Assembly (NCBI GenBank): GCA_964600665.1
Contig: CAZRKC010000010.1
Span: 8,890 to 72,889, forward strand
DNA: 64,000 nucleotides
Source of the DNA: CAZRKC01 sp964600665
GTDB taxonomy: Bacteria; Bacillota; SLNR01
Direction of reading: 5' to 3'
Both the position numbers and the translations under genes were made by a program. Below, one piece after another: positions 61,380 through 64,000 of this stretch. The first letter of the stretch is position 1; the number at the start of each line of letters is the position of its first letter. The notes beneath the pieces are model-generated. The model saw nothing but the letters and a program-made list of their open reading frames with translations, was not told the origin of the DNA and ran no database searches.

Positions 61380-62888
61380 TTATACTAGGCCGACAGCAAT
61401 TTGACTGTTCGCAGAGTATAGATAGAGGTTACGTGTGAGTACGCGGATGTTTTGGGTTTCTGGATCGTCAGTTCCTTGAAGTCGGCAATGCTCACTTTTA
61501 AGTGTGTTCACATAATCAATGATTTCTTGTGTGATTCGTTCCCCCGGACATATGATTGGAATTCCTGGAGGATAAGCCATAATCATTTCAGCACTAATTT
61601 CACCGCAGGAATCAATAAGCGGAACCGTGCGTGAGTCACTATAAAAGGCATCCCGAGGCGATACTACCAATTCGGGAGTACTAGGAATGGAGCTGTACTG
61701 GCGGGATAAATGCTTCATACTTAATCCCAAAGCCAGATCTTTAACTGCATTGATGAGAGCATCAATTGTTTCGCGACGGTCTCCAATTCCGATAATAGCC
61801 AGCAAATTATAGAGATCTGACATTTCAAATGCAATTTGATGGTTTGCACGCAGGTATACTTCAGCCTCATAGCCGGATATCCCAAGTTGACGAATACAAA
61901 TGGCAATTTTTGTGGGATCATATGCATAACACCCTGCAGTTCCCACCATTTCTTTACCGTATACAAAAATTCCAGGTATCCGGTTCAACTCGGCTCGAGC
62001 ATACTCCGCAAGAGCAATGGTTTCAGTTAACATTTGCTTTCCATTTAAAGCCAGTTGATGGCGAGCTTCATCCAATGATGCCATTAAAACATAGGATGGA
62101 CTAGTTGTTTGTGTGAGATTCAGGATATTCTTTACCTTGACATGATCGATGAGCCCGTCTTTGACAAGCAGAATCGAGCTCTGGGTCATCGATCCCCCTA
62201 ATTTGTGAACGCTGGCTGCACTCATGTCTGCACCGCAGGCCATGGCAGATTTAGGTAAGTTTTCATGGAAATGAAAATGCGCTCCATGCGCTTCATCAGC
62301 AATGACGGGGATGCCATGCTGCCGCCCAACGGCTACGATTGCCTCCAAATCTGAAGCCATTCCGTAATACGTTGGATGAATAACAAATATCGCTTTTGCA
62401 TCTGGATGAACTTCCAAAGCGTCTATTACTGACTGGGCAGTGATTCCTTTTGCAATCCCCATAACGTGATCGATTTCTGGCTGGATATAGATTGGTCGGG
62501 CACCGCTCAAAATGATACCACCCACGACGGATTTATGGGCATTTCGCGGGATGATGATCTTGTCTCCGGGATCACAAACGGTCATAATCATTGCTTGGAT
62601 ACCTGAAGTCGTCCCATTGACAAGAAAAAACGCATGATCCGCACCAAAAGCTTCTGCAGCAAGTGCTTCAGATTCTAAAATCACACCCGTCGGATTGCAT
62701 ATACTATCGAGATCGGATAAAACCGTCAAGTCCATATTCATGACCGGTTTGCCTACATAATTAGTGAATGCTGGCAAACCAACTCCATGTTTGTGCCCAG
62801 GAACATGGAAGGATACAGTTTGATCTTCAGCATATTTCTTTAAAGCATCGAACAAAGGCGTCATCGTTTGGTTATTTAGATTCATCAT
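61380..62888 (-). CDS. Orn/Lys/Arg decarboxylase
   Basis: PLP-dependent basic amino acid decarboxylase of the short Firmicute type (SpeA/YaaO-like), 502 residues. Complete hallmark FHVPGHKHG (about 27-35), NGTTSG (91-96), DEAHGAHFHFH and PLP Lys229 in SVHKLGGSMTQ. Arginine, ornithine or lysine preference cannot be told by eye. ATG 62888 (or 62885) follows GGGGGGTG. Its paralogue at 28844-30238 lacks the PGHK block. Products (agmatine, putrescine, cadaverine) could feed SpeD/spermidine formation or the putrescine-type aminotransferase. Confidence 0.92.
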   Translation of the reverse strand: MMNLNNQTMTPLFDALKKYAEDQTVSFHVPGHKHGVGLPAFTNYVGKPVMNMDLTVLSDLDSICNPTGVILESEALAAEAFGADHAFFLVNGTTSGIQAMIMTVCDPGDKIIIPRNAHKSVVGGIILSGARPIYIQPEIDHVMGIAKGITAQSVIDALEVHPDAKAIFVIHPTYYGMASDLEAIVAVGRQHGIPVIADEAHGAHFHFHENLPKSAMACGADMSAASVHKLGGSMTQSSILLVKDGLIDHVKVKNILNLTQTTSPSYVLMASLDEARHQLALNGKQMLTETIALAEYARAELNRIPGIFVYGKEMVGTAGCYAYDPTKIAICIRQLGISGYEAEVYLRANHQIAFEMSDLYNLLAIIGIGDRRETIDALINAVKDLALGLSMKHLSRQYSSIPSTPELVVSPRDAFYSDSRTVPLIDSCGEISAEMIMAYPPGIPIICPGERITQEIIDYVNTLKSEHCRLQGTDDPETQNIRVLTRNLYLYSANSQIAVGLV

Positions 62889-63189
62889 CTTCACCCCCCC
62901 ATAAATTACAATATACATTAGACCACATTAAGCGGGAAAAAGCAATATATTTACGAAAATATTTTGAGTAATTGCGATAGGGTTAGAAATCCTCATTCCT
63001 CCTCTATTCTGCTCTGATATGCTCTTGAGTTTGCTAAATATGACTAATATTCCGCAAATTATTGAAAACATTATGCAAACGTTCGTCTGTGTATGTTTTA
63101 GTTCGTTCGGGCTTTTATGAATGAGTTATCGTGGATTTTACCCCCAAAATGCGGTATAATGGGGCTACAATGTCGATAGAGGTGTACAT
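62889..63189. other. Divergent intergenic region
   Basis: About 300 nt between the decarboxylase and the PP-loop gene, AT-rich. The only clear signal is TATAAT at 63155-63160, 29 nt before ATG 63190, with a weak TGGATT 17 nt upstream. Confidence 0.5.
63155..63160 (+). promoter_or_regulatory. -10 element for the TtcA-like gene
   Basis: Consensus TATAAT; the -35 is poor (TGGATT at 63132-63137), so an activator may help or the promoter is weak. Confidence 0.45.
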
Positions 63190-63936
63190 ATGCTCAAGGA
63201 TGAACAAGCTTTCAAGGCACTTATGAGACCTATCCGAACGAGAGTCGGCCAAGCAATTGGGAAATTCGAACTCATATCAGCACATGATCGGATATGCATT
63301 GGGTTTTCCGGTGGGAAAGACAGCACAATATTGCTCCATGTGCTGTCCGACATGAAAAGATACTCCCCAGTACCATTCTCCCTAACTGCAGTCCACATCG
63401 GCATGGGATGGGGACATGACCCTGATTTTCTGCAACAGGTATGCGTAGATGCTGGTATCCCCTTTCATTATGAGAAAACCGATATTGGCGAAATCGTTTT
63501 CTCATCACGAAATGAACGTAACCCATGCTCACTCTGTGCCAATATGCGTCGCGGTGCGCTCAATAATATTGCTACGGACTTAGGGTGTAATAAGGTGGCA
63601 CTAGGTCATCATCTGGATGACTTACTTGAAACTTTTTTGCTGAGTATGAGCTTTGAAGGTAGACTTCATACCTTCTCCCCATCTGCTTATCTTACGCGAA
63701 AAGAACTGACAGTGATTCGACCGCTGATACTTGTTCCAGAGAGCGACATCATTACGGCATCCAAATGCCTGGGTATCCCCAGCCCCAATCAATCCTGTCC
63801 CATTGAAGGTAATACGAAACGGGATTCAATGAAAAAAACAATCCATACTTTGTCACAGGAAATACCCGATTTGCGGCAAAAATGGCTTGCAGCTATTCAA
63901 AACAATCAGCTTGATGAGATCTGGTCCAAAGAATAA
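63190..63936 (+). CDS. TtcA-like PP-loop ATPase (tRNA thiolation family)
   Basis: ATP pyrophosphatase of the TtcA/TilS family, 248 residues. PP-loop SGGKDS at 40-45; iron-sulfur-type cysteines in NPCSLCANMRRG (Cys113, Cys116) and a third in SCPIEG (Cys203), as in TtcA, which makes 2-thiocytidine at tRNA position 32. GHHLDD is conserved. It is shorter than E. coli TtcA (about 311 aa). GAGGTG precedes ATG 63190. It may thiolate a different tRNA position or another substrate. Confidence 0.86.
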   Translation: MLKDEQAFKALMRPIRTRVGQAIGKFELISAHDRICIGFSGGKDSTILLHVLSDMKRYSPVPFSLTAVHIGMGWGHDPDFLQQVCVDAGIPFHYEKTDIGEIVFSSRNERNPCSLCANMRRGALNNIATDLGCNKVALGHHLDDLLETFLLSMSFEGRLHTFSPSAYLTRKELTVIRPLILVPESDIITASKCLGIPSPNQSCPIEGNTKRDSMKKTIHTLSQEIPDLRQKWLAAIQNNQLDEIWSKE

Positions 63937-64000
63937 ACCCTGCCTATGATATGCTCCCCTTTGAGTAGACACTTGAAATAACAAAAATTCAAGACTACAC

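Noticed and set aside
1..64000. tRNA, rRNA genes or CRISPR arrays
   Set aside because: No cloverleaf-like T-loop (GGTTCGAATC-type) blocks, rRNA stretches or regularly spaced direct repeats were found on reading the sequence; a covariance-model scan would settle tRNAs.

Overview
The window looks like part of a chromosome from a Bacillota species, most likely a clostridial-type anaerobe. Supporting signs are strong AGGAGG-type ribosome binding sites with many GTG and TTG starts, the conserved block miaB-mutS-mutL-methyltransferase-miaA-hfq together with hflX, an aluminium-resistance-type PLP gene and lexA/yneA, a Firmicute-type SOS box, a ydaO-type c-di-AMP riboswitch, and an 11-nt-period PhoP-type box. 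A small gene with an in-frame UGA that is best read as selenocysteine implies a selenocysteine-decoding organism. No rRNA, tRNA, CRISPR array or complete mobile element was seen. Species cannot be named from the sequence.

Layout. 0-1.4 kb: alkylation repair (alkA, cut by the window edge, and ogt). 1.8-16.8 kb: mostly short transcription units of accessory metabolism: a D-aminoacylase-type amidohydrolase, a voltage-gated-type K+ channel, a methyltransferase, a TPR protein, a glutaredoxin-like protein, a metallo-beta-lactamase-fold hydrolase, an aldo/keto reductase, a second amidohydrolase, a SHOCT-tailed protein, a LemA/DUF2207 pair, a VOC protein, a xylose-isomerase-like TIM barrel and a DMT exporter. 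17-34 kb: a long rightward run centred on amino acids and polyamines: a putrescine-type class III aminotransferase, an FAH-family hydrolase, S-adenosylmethionine decarboxylase, an orphan ThiF-like E1, an arginine-deiminase-fold hydrolase, argininosuccinate lyase, two tandem class I aminotransferases, a divergent alanine-racemase-fold enzyme, a secreted PKD-like protein, an unusual short Orn/Lys/Arg decarboxylase homologue, an MFS transporter, then HAD phosphatase, nucleoside hydrolase, SurE and a YpmA-like protein.

34-39 kb: the phosphate system pstS-pstC-pstA-pstB-phoU behind a Pho-box promoter, with an intercistronic hairpin after pstS. 39-43.4 kb: potassium uptake (trkA-trkH, then a c-di-AMP riboswitch in front of a KtrA-like gene and a small XRE regulator). 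43.5-61 kb is almost entirely on the minus strand: an SDR, a Cys-rich protein, yneA divergent from lexA with three SOS boxes, DUF456, the PLP gene, hflX, hfq, miaA, an RsmJ-like methyltransferase, mutL, mutS, miaB, uppP and rocB, interrupted by lexA and a CNNM/CorC-type transporter on the plus strand. 61-64 kb: the putative selenoprotein, a full-length Orn/Lys/Arg decarboxylase and a TtcA-like PP-loop protein.

How the genes fit together. Arginine and polyamine handling recurs across the window (deiminase-fold hydrolase, ArgH, SpeD, putrescine-type aminotransferase, two decarboxylase homologues, RocB). With the amidohydrolases, aminotransferases and racemase this suggests a life based on amino acid and peptide turnover. 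The strongest points for follow-up are the CxxU DUF1858 protein at 61131-61328, the racemase with changed gate residues beside a decarboxylase homologue lacking the PGHK segment, and the ArgH gene paired with a deiminase-fold hydrolase without ArgG.
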